A stretch of DNA of 39,095 nucleotides from DASPWV01 sp046727855 (GCA_046727855.1 JBKPDL010000038.1:1-39095); one strand, 5' to 3'. Counted from the stretch's first letter, positions 7,957 to 17,056 are shown. Notes: generated by a model from the sequence alone, not told the origin. Translations and numbers: made by a program.

Positions 7957-9752
7957 TACGCAGCCCTTTCTATCCGGCTCTTGACGCCCGAAATCACGTG
8001 GTGCGCGCTCATCGGGAAGCCGCCGTAATAGCGCACCGACTCCAGCTTCTCGATCGGCACGGCGGTTTCCAGCATCAGCAGGCTGCGCAGCTGTCCATCA
8101 CGGTTCTGCTCGACCACGAAATTGATCTCGTGCGACTCGAGAAACTTGCGTACGTCGTCGCCGAACGGGAATCCGCGCACGCGCATGAAGTCGAGCGCGA
8201 TGCCCTCCTTGGCAAGGAGGTCCATGGCTTCGACGCACGCGGCGTGACAGCCACCGACGGTCACCAGCCCCATTCTGGCGCCGCCCTTTTGCTGGATGAG
8301 CGGCGCCGGCACGGCCCGGGTCGCGTTCTGGATTTTCCGTCCGACGCGGTCGATTACTTCTGAGTACTCCTCGGCATCTTCCGTGTACGCGCCAAAGCGG
8401 TTATGGCCGGACCCGCGCGTGAAGTACGCACCCTTGGGATGCGTGCCAGGCAGCGTGCGGTACGGAATGCCGTCGCCGTCGGAATCGAGATAGCGGTAGA
8501 ACGTTTTGATCTTCTCGAGCTCCTCGGCCGAAAGCACCTTGCCGCGGTCCGGACGATAGCTGTCGTCCCACGCGAGCTTTGCCACCATCCAGTCGTTCAT
8601 CCCGATGTCGAGATCGCTCAACACAAACACCGGGGTCTGGAAACGATCGGCAAGGTCGAACGCCTTGACGGCAAACTCGAACGCTTCGCGCGGATCCGAG
8701 GGATACAAACAGATGTGGCGCGTGTCGCCGTGCGACGCATAGGCGCAGAGCATCAGATCGCCCTGTTGTGTCCGCGTCGGCATGCCGGTTGACGGGCCCG
8801 TGCGCTGCACGTCGAAGACCACGGCTGGTATTTCACCGTAGTAAGCGAGGCCGATGAATTCGTTCATCAGCGAGATGCCCGGGCCTGCCGTGGGCGTAAA
8901 TGCTCGCGCGCCTGCCCACGACGCGCCGATCACCATCCCGATCGCGGCAAGCTCGTCTTCCGCCTGGATGATGCACGCGAGGTTCTTCTTCGATTCGGGA
9001 TCCCGGCGGTACTTCTTGCAGAACCCTGAAAACGCTTCCATGAGCGACGTCGCCGGCGTGATTGGATACCAGGCGCCAACAGTGGCGCCGGCATAAAGGC
9101 AGCCGAGCGCGGCCGCCGTGTTGCCGTCGATCAGAATCGAATCCTTCGTCGCATCCATACGGGCGAGATGGATCGGCAGCGGACAATTGAAGTTGTCCTT
9201 GGCGTAGTTGTACCCGAGGTCGACGGCCTTCTTGTTCGAATCCATCAGCGCCTGCTTGGCGCCGTACTTCTCGTTGAGCAGCGTACGGATGATGTCCGTG
9301 TCCATATCGAGAAGCGCGGCCAACGCGCCCGCGTAGGCGATGTTCTTCATCAGGATGCGCTCGCGGACGCCCTTGAAGGCGCTGTTGCACATGTCGGCGA
9401 GCGGCACGCCAAGATACGTGACGTCGGCGCGCTTCAACCGCTCGTCGAGCGGCCACGTCGAGTCGTACATCAGCCAGCCGCCGGTGCGCACTTCGGCCAC
9501 ATCTTTTGCGTAACTGGCAGGATTGAGCGCCACCATCAGGTCGAAGTGGGGCGTGCGTGCTTTGTAGCCGTCCTTGCTGACCCGAATCTCATACCAGGTC
9601 GGCAGGCCCTGGATGTTCGACGGGAACACGTTCTTGCCGGTGACCGGCACACCCATCCGGAAAATGGCCTGCATGATCAGGCCGTTGGCCGACGCCGACC
9701 CGGTTCCGTTGGCGGTCGCGATCTTGAACGCGAAATCGTTAGTGCGGTCCAT
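7956..9752 (-). CDS. korA: 2-oxoacid:acceptor oxidoreductase, fused gamma-alpha subunit
   Basis: I prefer the ATG at 9752 (MDRTNDFAF), which gives 598 residues; the longer reading to 9803 would run into the preceding gene and adds an unconserved tail. The N-terminal gamma domain (about 10-185) begins with the typical GTGSASANGLIMQA. It is followed by the alpha pyrimidine-binding domain with YPITPATS near 228-235 and GPSTGMPTRTQQGD near 318-331, then the C-terminal transketolase-like domain II. The gamma-alpha fusion is the common bacterial KorA layout. It begins 4 bases after the stop of the GltD-like gene and ends in a one-base overlap with korB, so three genes form one operon. Confidence 0.93.
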   Translation of the reverse strand: MDRTNDFAFKIATANGTGSASANGLIMQAIFRMGVPVTGKNVFPSNIQGLPTWYEIRVSKDGYKARTPHFDLMVALNPASYAKDVAEVRTGGWLMYDSTWPLDERLKRADVTYLGVPLADMCNSAFKGVRERILMKNIAYAGALAALLDMDTDIIRTLLNEKYGAKQALMDSNKKAVDLGYNYAKDNFNCPLPIHLARMDATKDSILIDGNTAAALGCLYAGATVGAWYPITPATSLMEAFSGFCKKYRRDPESKKNLACIIQAEDELAAIGMVIGASWAGARAFTPTAGPGISLMNEFIGLAYYGEIPAVVFDVQRTGPSTGMPTRTQQGDLMLCAYASHGDTRHICLYPSDPREAFEFAVKAFDLADRFQTPVFVLSDLDIGMNDWMVAKLAWDDSYRPDRGKVLSAEELEKIKTFYRYLDSDGDGIPYRTLPGTHPKGAYFTRGSGHNRFGAYTEDAEEYSEVIDRVGRKIQNATRAVPAPLIQQKGGARMGLVTVGGCHAACVEAMDLLAKEGIALDFMRVRGFPFGDDVRKFLESHEINFVVEQNRDGQLRSLLMLETAVPIEKLESVRYYGGFPMSAHHVISGVKSRIERAA

Positions 9753-9756
9753 GTGA

Positions 9757-11559
9757 TTAAGCGCGAGCAGGAACCGGATCGGACGTGGTGAGCTCACCCG
9801 CATACGGAATCTGCACTACGAACTTCCGCATGTCCCAGGCATAGGTCGGGCAGCGTTCAGCGCAGAGCCCGCAGTGCACGCAAACGTCTTCGTCCTTCAC
9901 CATCACGCGCGACGTTTGCTTGAGCGGTCCCGACACGAACAGCGGCTGATCGGGATTGATGCGCGGCGCCGTAAGCCGCGCCTCGATCTGCCGCTGATCG
10001 CCGCTCGGCACCATGGTGAGACAGTCGGTAGGGCAAATATCGATGCACGCGTCGCATTCGATGCACAGCTGATCGGTGAAATGCGTCTGGATGTCACAGT
10101 TGAGACAACGCTCCACCTCGATGTCCGTCTGCTCCGGCGTAAAGCCCTTCTCGACCTCGATGGTCATCTTCTGGAACCGGTGCGGCATGTCGACGTGCAC
10201 CATCTTCACGCGTTGCGATGGATCGTAATTGTTGCTGTATGCCCACTCGTGCAGCCCCATCTTGGTGCTCGTCAACGTGGAGCCGTGCGGCGGACGATCC
10301 TCGATGGGCATGCCGTGACAGTAGTTGTGCATCGAGATCGCGGCTTGATGCCCGTGCTCCACCGCCCAGATGATGTTGGCCGGTCCGAACGCTGCATCGC
10401 CGCCGAAAAACACGCCCCGGCGCGTGGACATGAACGTGGTTTTGTCCACCACCGGCATGTCCCACTTGTCGAACTGCAACCCGATATCCCGCTCGATCCA
10501 CGGAAAGGCATTGTCCTGGCCGATCGCGAGCACAACCGAGTCGCAGGGAATGGTGATGCGTCCGATCACCTCCTGTTGCAGCTTGCCGTCGACCTCGGTC
10601 GACTTGAACTGCTCGAACTCCATGCCGGTGAGCTTGCCGTTTTCGATGACGAAGCGCACCGGCTGCAGGTTCTCGAGAATCTCAACGCCTTCTTCTTCTG
10701 CGTCTTCGAGTTCCCACGGCGACGCCTTGAAGTACTTGCGCGTCTTGCGCGCGATGACCTTCACCTCAGTGGCGCCGAGGCGCTTGGCCGAGCGGCAGCA
10801 GTCCATCGCGGTGTTGCCGACGCCGATGATCAGCACGCGGCTGCCGACCGAATCGACGTGACCGAAATGGATCGACTCGAGCCACTCGATGCCGATAAAA
10901 ATCTGATCGGTTTCGTAACGCCCGGGGATGTTCAGCTCTTTGCCCTTGGGCGCGCCGCTGCCGACAAAGACAGCGTCGAACGCTTGCGAATCGAGCAGCG
11001 CTTTGAGGCTCTCGACGGGGGTGTCGTATCGCATCTCCACGCCCATGTCGACGATGTAGCCGATCTCTTCGTCGAGCACCGTCTCGGGCAGTCGAAACGC
11101 CGGGATGTTGATTCGCATCAGCCCGCCGGGCCGCGGCAGCTTCTCGAAAACCGCGACCTGATAGCCAAGCGGCATCAGATCGTTGGCAACGGTCAGCGAC
11201 GCCGGCCCGGCGCCAATCAGCGCAACCTTCTTCCCGTTTTTTCTCGTGGGAATGGTCGGCAGAAGCGACCTGATGTCGGCGTCCTTAAGATCCGCGGCGA
11301 CGCGTTTCAACCGGCAAATCGCAACCGGTTTGCCGTCAACGCGGGTGCGCCGGCACGCGGGCTCGCAAGGACGATCACACGTTCGCCCAAGAATGCCCGG
11401 AAAGACATTCGAGTGCCGGTTGACCATGTAGGACTCGGTGTACCGGCCCTGTGCGATCAGGCGAATGTATTCCGGCACGTTGGTGTGCGCCGGACACGCC
11501 CACTGACAATCGACAACGCGATGGTAGTAGTTCGGATTCCCGACGTCTGTGCGTTGCAT
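9757..11559 (-). CDS. GltD-like FAD/NAD(P)H oxidoreductase fused to a 2x[4Fe-4S] ferredoxin domain
   Basis: A 600-residue three-part protein. The N-terminal Fer4_20-type cluster domain has C18, C22, C61, C65, C69 and C82. A glutamate-synthase-small-chain-like core follows, with the FAD Rossmann GAGPAS at 116-121 and a second nucleotide site IGVGNTAMD at about 244-252. The C-terminus is a ferredoxin domain with CIECDACIDICP (about 497-508) and CVHCGLCAERCP (about 558-569). An extra C-x2-C lies just before it. No glutamate synthase large subunit is adjacent. The position directly before korA suggests that it moves electrons between NAD(P)H and the ferredoxin-type acceptor of KorAB. That role is inference from operon structure; the domain calls are secure. 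Confidence 0.9.
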   Translation of the reverse strand: MQRTDVGNPNYYHRVVDCQWACPAHTNVPEYIRLIAQGRYTESYMVNRHSNVFPGILGRTCDRPCEPACRRTRVDGKPVAICRLKRVAADLKDADIRSLLPTIPTRKNGKKVALIGAGPASLTVANDLMPLGYQVAVFEKLPRPGGLMRINIPAFRLPETVLDEEIGYIVDMGVEMRYDTPVESLKALLDSQAFDAVFVGSGAPKGKELNIPGRYETDQIFIGIEWLESIHFGHVDSVGSRVLIIGVGNTAMDCCRSAKRLGATEVKVIARKTRKYFKASPWELEDAEEEGVEILENLQPVRFVIENGKLTGMEFEQFKSTEVDGKLQQEVIGRITIPCDSVVLAIGQDNAFPWIERDIGLQFDKWDMPVVDKTTFMSTRRGVFFGGDAAFGPANIIWAVEHGHQAAISMHNYCHGMPIEDRPPHGSTLTSTKMGLHEWAYSNNYDPSQRVKMVHVDMPHRFQKMTIEVEKGFTPEQTDIEVERCLNCDIQTHFTDQLCIECDACIDICPTDCLTMVPSGDQRQIEARLTAPRINPDQPLFVSGPLKQTSRVMVKDEDVCVHCGLCAERCPTYAWDMRKFVVQIPYAGELTTSDPVPARA

Positions 11560-11569
11560 CTATAAGACG

Positions 11570-11575
11570 ATTATA
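11570..11575 (-). promoter_or_regulatory. Consensus -10 hexamer close before the GltD-kor operon
   Basis: On the minus strand the 17-base gap between phoD and the GltD-like gene reads TATAAT followed ten bases later by the ATG. A start seven bases after the hexamer would leave a leader of only a few bases. No good -35 match is visible 16-18 bases upstream, inside the end of phoD, so this is a candidate only. Confidence 0.35.
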
Positions 11576-11576
11576 C

Positions 11577-13106
11577 CTAGCCGACCTCCACGAGATGGGG
11601 TTTTGCCGCTTCCGACACGAGGCGCTTCGCGTGCACTTCTTCGCTCGTGCGCTCGGTGACCGTGGGCACAAACCACCAGTCGGCTTGGAGCCGCTCGCGC
11701 GTGAATTCGACCACGGCGTAGCCGCGATGCTCGGGATCGAGGAACCTGAGGTGAGGACGGGCGCTGCGAATGGCGCCGGCGCGCTCCGGGTTCATGCCCG
11801 GAGAGGACACGGCCGGGGTGATGATCTCCGTGCCAATGGCACCGCGCCCGGTTTGCGGATCATACTTCGCATCGCTGAACGGATCGCGTGCGATGTCGTA
11901 AGCCCACGAGCTGTGCACGTCGCCCGTGAAGACGACAAGGTGCTGCACCCGAGCGCCAGCGGCGGCATCCAACACACGTGCGCGCGCGGCACGGTAGCCG
12001 TCCCACGTGTCGGGATTGGTCGTCGGCTCACCCACCGGCGTTTGCGGCGTGAACATCACCTGCTGCCCGAGAATCTGCCACGTGCGCTCAGCGCGCCCCG
12101 ACTCACGCAAGCCGCTGAACAACCATTGCTCCTGTTCCACGCCGAGGAGCTGCCGCGACCCACGCTCGATCATCGCGACATCTTTGGCCGGTGCCTGCTG
12201 ATCGCGTCCGGTGATGCGCGTGTCGAGCATGAACAGGTCGGCGAGCCCACCAAACGTGAACCGGCGGTAGCTGCGGACAACGTTCGGAAGCGTGACGCGG
12301 GCCGGCATCCATTCGCGCCACGCCTGCTCCGCCGCTCGCCGCCGCGAGGCCCATGGCCCCTCGCCAGCATTGTGATTTTGCGCGCCGCCGCGCCACGCGT
12401 CGTTGGCAAACTCGTGATCGTCCCAGATCACGATGAACGGATGCTGCCGGTGCGCTTCCTGCAGATCGAGGTCTTCGCGATACTGCGCGTAGCGCGCGCG
12501 GTAATCGGCGAGCGCAAGGAGCTCGCGGTTGGGCAAAGGGATGCGGCCGAATGGCGTGCCGTCACCCTCGCCGGGACGATTGCCGTAGTTGGCATTCGCA
12601 TACTCGTAGATGTAATCGCCGAGATGCAGGACGGCGTCGAGATCGGGCCGGGCCGCGATGCGCGCGTAGACGTTGAAGTAACCGAACGGGTAGTTGGCGC
12701 ACGACGCGAGCGCCAGGCGCACCCGGCTGAGACCGCGGGCCGGAAGCGTGCGCGTGCGCCCAATTGGCGACTGGTCGCCTCGCGCCGAGAAGCGATAGTA
12801 ATAGGTCGTCGCCGGTTCGAGCTGCGTAGCATCGAGCTTGACGGTGTAGTCACGCAACGCCGACGTTTGTACGACGCCACGCCCGACGAGGCGAGACATG
12901 TCCGGCTCGCGTGACAGCATCCACGAGACCTCCAGCGCCCCGATCTGATCGGCCGCCGGCGTGACCCGGGTCCACAGGATCACGCGATCGCTCAGCGGAT
13001 CGCCGCTCGCGACGCCGTGGCGAAACACGCGAGTTGCTCCCGGCGCCTGCGGCCGAACGACCAGCGGGGCGGCGGTTAGAGCAAGGAAATCGCGGCGGCT
13101 GATCAT
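11577..13106 (-). CDS. phoD: PhoD-type alkaline phosphatase/phosphodiesterase, Tat-exported
   Basis: A 509-residue protein whose first residues SRRDFLALTAAP form a twin-arginine signal, so it is folded before export. The PhoD domain shows 'FRHGVASGDPLSDRVILWTRVTP', the metal-site motif HLGDYIYEY, WDDHEFANDAW and a late FTGDVHSSW. PhoD enzymes use Ca and Fe to release phosphate from mono- and diesters, usually under phosphate starvation. The gene ends 17 bases before the GltD-like gene on the same strand, but the two functions look unrelated. A Pho box is not evident upstream. A palindromic repeat pair lies just outside its start. Confidence 0.93.
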   Translation of the reverse strand: MISRRDFLALTAAPLVVRPQAPGATRVFRHGVASGDPLSDRVILWTRVTPAADQIGALEVSWMLSREPDMSRLVGRGVVQTSALRDYTVKLDATQLEPATTYYYRFSARGDQSPIGRTRTLPARGLSRVRLALASCANYPFGYFNVYARIAARPDLDAVLHLGDYIYEYANANYGNRPGEGDGTPFGRIPLPNRELLALADYRARYAQYREDLDLQEAHRQHPFIVIWDDHEFANDAWRGGAQNHNAGEGPWASRRRAAEQAWREWMPARVTLPNVVRSYRRFTFGGLADLFMLDTRITGRDQQAPAKDVAMIERGSRQLLGVEQEQWLFSGLRESGRAERTWQILGQQVMFTPQTPVGEPTTNPDTWDGYRAARARVLDAAAGARVQHLVVFTGDVHSSWAYDIARDPFSDAKYDPQTGRGAIGTEIITPAVSSPGMNPERAGAIRSARPHLRFLDPEHRGYAVVEFTRERLQADWWFVPTVTERTSEEVHAKRLVSEAAKPHLVEVG

Positions 13107-13135
13107 CGCGGCCGTTAGCGTACGCGGAAACAGGG

Positions 13136-13196
13136 AAAAGGGGTCTGACCCCTTTTTGTGCGTGACACTCGCAAAAGGGGTCAGACTCCTTTTCGC
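13136..13196. repeat. Two copies of a palindromic word with AAAAGGGGT / ACCCCTTTT arms
   Basis: The first copy (13136-13157) is a perfect inverted repeat: arms AAAAGGGGT and ACCCCTTTT around CTG, ending in five T. The second (about 13173-13194) is in the same gap with one arm mismatch (CTCCTTTT). Each resembles a bidirectional terminator, but both flanking genes point away from the gap, so neither gene would be terminated here. The pair is better read as copies of a dispersed repeat. Confidence 0.8.
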
Positions 13197-13207
13197 GAAC
13201 GTGCGGA

Positions 13208-13245
13208 TTGACAGGTTTGTATTAATGCACTAGTACAATAGTGCA
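13208..13245 (+). promoter_or_regulatory. Promoter and GntR (YtrA-type) operator of the gntR-slipin operon
   Basis: TTGACA lies at 13208-13213. A perfect inverted repeat TGCACTA-GTACAA-TAGTGCA covers 13226-13245, and within it TACAAT (13234-13239) can serve as the -10, although the spacing of 20 is long (a 17-base spacing would use TAGTAC). The repeat ends two bases before ATG 13247 of the GntR gene. A dimeric GntR protein bound here would cover the -10 and the start, giving autorepression. Transcription starting about seven bases after TACAAT would be leaderless or nearly so. Confidence 0.65.
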
Positions 13246-13246
13246 A

Positions 13247-13633
13247 ATGGCGGTGGTCTCCCTCGACGCGCGCGATGCGACGCCGATTTACGCCCAGCTC
13301 GAGCGCGGCTTGCGCGCGGCGATCGCGGCGGGCCGCCTTCGCCCGGGCGATCAGCTCCCCACCGTCCGTCAGCTGGCCGTCGATCTCCGCGTCAACGCCA
13401 ATACCGTCGCGCGCGTGTACGCAGAGTTGGAGCGAGCGCGGGTGCTCGAAACCCGCCGCGGCGTCGGCTCGTTCGTCAGCGCCACTCCGGCGCAGGCACA
13501 TCCGCCGCGCGAGCGCGAGCGCCGCCTGCGCACGTTCATCACGCGCCTGCTCGCCGACGCCGAGCGCGCTGGATTCGGCGTCGACGAAGTCATTGCCGCT
13601 CTCGAGGCGCACAGACAGGGAGGACACTCATGA
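13247..13633 (+). CDS. GntR family transcriptional regulator, YtrA subfamily
   Basis: A 128-residue protein from ATG 13247; GTG 13241 is possible but lies inside the operator. It has one winged-helix domain (about 8-75) with the classic 'PIYAQLERGLRAAIAAGRLRPGDQLPTVRQLA' type text, written here in part, and 'VNANTVARVYAELERARVLETRRGVGSFV'. A short helical C-terminal tail replaces the ligand domain, the size and layout of the YtrA group that controls membrane transporters or stress genes. The stop overlaps the ATG of the slipin gene (ATGA), so the pair is translated together. The perfect inverted repeat over its promoter is the expected binding site. Confidence 0.9.
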   Translation: MAVVSLDARDATPIYAQLERGLRAAIAAGRLRPGDQLPTVRQLAVDLRVNANTVARVYAELERARVLETRRGVGSFVSATPAQAHPPRERERRLRTFITRLLADAERAGFGVDEVIAALEAHRQGGHS

Positions 13634-14571
13634 GCTCTATCGTGATTCGGCGCTCGTCGCGGGACGGTGACGAACCGTCACGCGGTCCACGGCTGAACGT
13701 CGTCGCCATCCTCGTGCTCGCCGCGTCACTCGCGGCCGGACTGCTCGCCGCGATTGCGCTCGACACAGGGCCGCGGGTCTTGATCGTCGCTTTGGCGATC
13801 GGTCTCGTGCTGATGCAGTCGCCGCGGGTCGCCAACCAGTGGGAGCGCGCGGTGGTCCTGCGGTTGGGCCGCTTTACCGGCTTGCGCGGACCCGGGCTGT
13901 TCTGGATCGTGCCGTTCATCGACACGGTGGCGAACTGGATCGATCAGCGCACCATCACCACAGGATTCGCGGCCGAACAGACCCTCACCTCGGACACCGT
14001 GCCGGTAAACGTGGATGCCGTCCTTTTTTGGATGGTGCACGACGCGCAGAAAGCCGCGCTCGAAGTGCAAAGCTACCCGCAAGCCGTGAGTTGGGCGGCG
14101 CAAACGGCGCTGCGCGACATCATCGGCCGCACCACGCTCACGGATCTGCTGCGCGGCCGCGAGCGGATCGAGTCGGAGCTGCAGCAGTTGATCGACCAGC
14201 GATCGAACCCCTGGGGCGTAACTGTGTCGTCGGTCGAAATGCGCGACATCGTGATTCCCGGCCCGCTGCAGGATGCGATGTCGCGCGAAGCGCAGGCCGC
14301 GCGCGAGAAGCAGGCGCGCATCATTCTGGGCCAGGCCGAAATAGAGATCGCCAACTCGTTCCACCAGGCAGCGAAGGTGTATCACGACAACCCGACGGCG
14401 CTGCACTTGCGCGCCATGAACATGCTCTACGAAGGGCTCAAGGAAAAGGGCGCGCTGATGCTCGTGCCGAGCACCGCTGTCGAGTCAATGGGAATGGGGG
14501 GCTTGCTCGGGGCGGCAGCGATGCGGCAGGCCACGCTGGCATCTGCCGCTGATGAGGGGGCGAAGAACTAG
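13630..14571 (+). CDS. SPFH/Band 7 (slipin, stomatin-like) membrane protein
   Basis: A 313-residue protein with a basic N-terminus, a hydrophobic hairpin at about 22-62, then the SPFH domain starting at 'WERAVVLRLGRFTGLRGPGLFWIVPF'. This is followed by the stomatin signature DTVPVNVDAVLFW and LRDIIGRTTL, a helical 'REAQAAREKQARIILGQAE' coiled coil, and a C-terminal region rich in Gly and Ala. Slipins form ring-like oligomers at the membrane and often partner with an NfeD protease-like protein, which is not present here. Instead the gene follows a GntR regulator by ATGA overlap and is followed 10 bases later by an ADOP permease. Its role is unknown; membrane stress or microdomain organisation is the family expectation. 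Confidence 0.92.
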   Translation: MSSIVIRRSSRDGDEPSRGPRLNVVAILVLAASLAAGLLAAIALDTGPRVLIVALAIGLVLMQSPRVANQWERAVVLRLGRFTGLRGPGLFWIVPFIDTVANWIDQRTITTGFAAEQTLTSDTVPVNVDAVLFWMVHDAQKAALEVQSYPQAVSWAAQTALRDIIGRTTLTDLLRGRERIESELQQLIDQRSNPWGVTVSSVEMRDIVIPGPLQDAMSREAQAAREKQARIILGQAEIEIANSFHQAAKVYHDNPTALHLRAMNMLYEGLKEKGALMLVPSTAVESMGMGGLLGAAAMRQATLASAADEGAKN

Positions 14572-14581
14572 GAACAGAACG

Positions 14582-17056
14582 ATGGGCGGACTGTGGCAGG
14601 ACGTTCAATTGGCAACCAGGCTGCTCGCGAAAGATCGGCGATTCACGATCGCGGCCGTCATCGCGCTTGGTCTCGGGATCGGTGTGAACACCACGGTGTT
14701 CTCCTTGATCAACCTTGCGGTGTTTCGTGACGTTCCGTTCGATGAACCGGATCGTCTCGTTGCGGTGCGCGCGTTCGACGCACGCGGCAACGAGCTTGGT
14801 TTGTCGTATCCCGATTTTCGCGACGTCCGCGATCAGACCTCATCTTTCAGCGCCCTCTCGGCAAATATCGACGGCCTCGCCAGCATCAGCGAAGAGAACC
14901 GTGCACCGGAACGGTTTCGAGGCACCTATGTGAGCGCCGCCACCTTCAGGCTGCTTCGGAGCGCACCAATTCTCGGACGTGACTTCGTGCCTGCCGATGA
15001 CGAACCGGGCGCGCCGCCGGTCGCCATCATCGGTTATGCCGTATGGCAGGGGCGCTACGGGGGCGATCCCTCGGTCGTCGGACGGACAGTCCGCGTCAAC
15101 AGCGTGCCAACCGTGGTCGTCGGCGTCATGCCTGCGGGCTTCAAGTACCCGTTCATCACCGAGGTGTGGATGCCGTTGTCGCAATGGCCCGGTGCGGCCA
15201 ACGCACGCCGCGACGCACGCAATCTCGGTGTGACGGCCCGTCTGCGCGACGGTGTGTCTCTCGAGCAGACGCGCGCCGATCTCGAAGTGGTCGCGAGCCG
15301 CCTTGCGCGCGCATATGCCGCGACGAACTCGAACATCGCGCTCGCGGCAAAGCGGCTGAAGGATCAACGACCGAACGTGCCGCGGCCAATCATGACCGCG
15401 ATGGCGGGCGCCGTTGCCTTTGTCCTGCTTATCGCCTATGCGAATCTGGCGAATCTGCTGCTGGCGCGCTCGGTCACGCGCGCGCGGGAGATTGCGGTCC
15501 GTATTTCTCTCGGCGCCACGCGCTGGCGTGTCATCCGGCAACTGCTGGTTGAGTGTGGAATGGTGGCCTTTCTCGGCAGCGTTCTCGGCTTTGTCATCGG
15601 CCTTTACGGCGTCAATCAGCTCGTCACCGCCTTCGAGGTGATCGAAGCAGGCGCCACGCCAGGCACAACGCGGCCATATTGGATCATCGTGACGCCAAAC
15701 GAGATGGTGTATGGCTTTGTCGCGCTCCTGTGTGTGACCTCTGCCCTCGGCTTCGGTTTGCTTCCGGCGTGGCACATCTCCAAGACGAGTGCCGCCGAGA
15801 CGCTCAAGGAGACTGGCCGCGGCGGTACAGGAGGGCGTCGCGCGCGGCGCTGGACGAGCGCCCTTTTGGTCGGCGAACTGGCGCTCACGTTGATCGTGCT
15901 GACTGGCGCCGGCCTGTTGTGGCGCAGCTTCATCACGCAGTTCCGCACGGATGCCGTCGTCGACGCCGCCCACGTCGTGGCGATGAGACTGACACTGCCG
16001 CAGCAGAGTTATCGCACACCCGGCAATCGCCGCCAGTTTCTCCAGCAGCTCGACGAGCGGCTGACGCGGCTCTCGATGTTCTCGTCGGCGTCAATGGCGA
16101 GTCACGCGCCGCTCGAATTCGGTGGACCGGCGCGGGCGCTCTCGATCGACGGCGTGAGCATGGCGCCGGATCAGCCGATCGTCTCCTACGTGCTCACAGG
16201 ACGGCGCTACTTCGAAACGCTGAAGCTGCCGATCGCGCAGGGGCGCGACTTTGCCGTATCCGACAGCCTGCCCGGTCGGCGAGGAGCTATCGTCGATCAA
16301 CGATTTGCCAGCCGGTTCTTCCCGGGACAGAGTGCGCTCGGCCGGCGCATCCGGCTGGCGGCGGTGCAGCCGCCCGGCAGCCGCACGCCCGACCCGAACC
16401 TGCGCGACACGGGCGATTGGCTCACGATCGTCGGCATCGCACGGACGATACCGCAGCCAGGTCCGGCGGAACTCGTTCGTCCGATCGTGTACGTGCCGCT
16501 CGCTGCGGAGCCGAATCCCGATGCGCGCGCGGTCATTCTGGTCAACGGCGATCTTGGCAGCGCCGCGAGAGCACTGCGCGAAGAAATGCGCGCCCTCGAT
16601 CCCAACCTGCCCCTCTTTGCAATAGAGACGCTCGATCGGGCGCTGGCGCGCTCGCGATGGCCAACCGTGTTTATCGGCACCTGGTTCGGAGTGCTCGCGG
16701 TCGTGGCGCTGGTTCTTGCGTCGGTCGGTCTCTATGCGTTGACCGCTCACCTCGTGGCCCAGCGTGTTCACGAGATCGGTGTGCGCATGGCGCTCGGCGC
16801 CCAGTCCCGACAGGTGCTGTGGCTGTTCGTGCGGCGCACGGTGGTGCAGCTCGCCTTCGGTCTTGCCCTTGGCGTTGTTGGCGCGCTCGGCGTCGGGACG
16901 CTCCTCGCCGCCTTCCTCCGCGAGACGAACCCTCGCGACCCGATCACGCTCGCGATAGTGATCGTGCTGCTGTGCGCCGTGTCGATGATCGCGAGCCTCG
17001 TGCCCGCGCGGCGCGCGGCGCGCGTCGATCCGATGGTGGTGTTACGCGCTGAATAA
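14582..17056 (+). CDS. ADOP-type ABC permease (MacB_PCD/FtsX), no prefix domain
   Basis: The start at ATG 14582 (MGGLWQDVQLATRLL) is preferred over an in-frame upstream codon at 14552 that lies inside the slipin gene; AGGA at 14570-14573 serves as SD. The protein has 824 residues. TM1 is near 20-45, then a periplasmic MacB-like core, FtsX helices at about 270-400, a second core after a helix near 425-450, and a final FtsX block at about 698-822 ending ARVDPMVVLRAE. Unlike the first permease in the window it lacks the soluble N-terminal prefix. No ATPase is adjacent. Its 3' end overlaps the convergent ogt gene by 15 bases. Probably transcribed with gntR and the slipin. Confidence 0.92.
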   Translation: MGGLWQDVQLATRLLAKDRRFTIAAVIALGLGIGVNTTVFSLINLAVFRDVPFDEPDRLVAVRAFDARGNELGLSYPDFRDVRDQTSSFSALSANIDGLASISEENRAPERFRGTYVSAATFRLLRSAPILGRDFVPADDEPGAPPVAIIGYAVWQGRYGGDPSVVGRTVRVNSVPTVVVGVMPAGFKYPFITEVWMPLSQWPGAANARRDARNLGVTARLRDGVSLEQTRADLEVVASRLARAYAATNSNIALAAKRLKDQRPNVPRPIMTAMAGAVAFVLLIAYANLANLLLARSVTRAREIAVRISLGATRWRVIRQLLVECGMVAFLGSVLGFVIGLYGVNQLVTAFEVIEAGATPGTTRPYWIIVTPNEMVYGFVALLCVTSALGFGLLPAWHISKTSAAETLKETGRGGTGGRRARRWTSALLVGELALTLIVLTGAGLLWRSFITQFRTDAVVDAAHVVAMRLTLPQQSYRTPGNRRQFLQQLDERLTRLSMFSSASMASHAPLEFGGPARALSIDGVSMAPDQPIVSYVLTGRRYFETLKLPIAQGRDFAVSDSLPGRRGAIVDQRFASRFFPGQSALGRRIRLAAVQPPGSRTPDPNLRDTGDWLTIVGIARTIPQPGPAELVRPIVYVPLAAEPNPDARAVILVNGDLGSAARALREEMRALDPNLPLFAIETLDRALARSRWPTVFIGTWFGVLAVVALVLASVGLYALTAHLVAQRVHEIGVRMALGAQSRQVLWLFVRRTVVQLAFGLALGVVGALGVGTLLAAFLRETNPRDPITLAIVIVLLCAVSMIASLVPARRAARVDPMVVLRAE

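Noticed and set aside
7129..8028. 299-codon plus-strand ORF across korB
   Set aside because: Antisense shadow; korB on the other strand has clear TPP and Fe-S motifs throughout.
9874..11565. 563-codon plus-strand ORF opposite the GltD-like gene
   Set aside because: Antisense shadow with an unnatural His/Arg-rich composition; the minus strand holds all conserved motifs.
11451..12914. 487-codon plus-strand ORF opposite phoD
   Set aside because: Antisense shadow of the PhoD frame, no recognisable domain.
13136..13157. Rho-independent terminator for a neighbouring gene
   Set aside because: Both flanking genes start here and point outward, so there is no 3' end to terminate; treated as a dispersed repeat.
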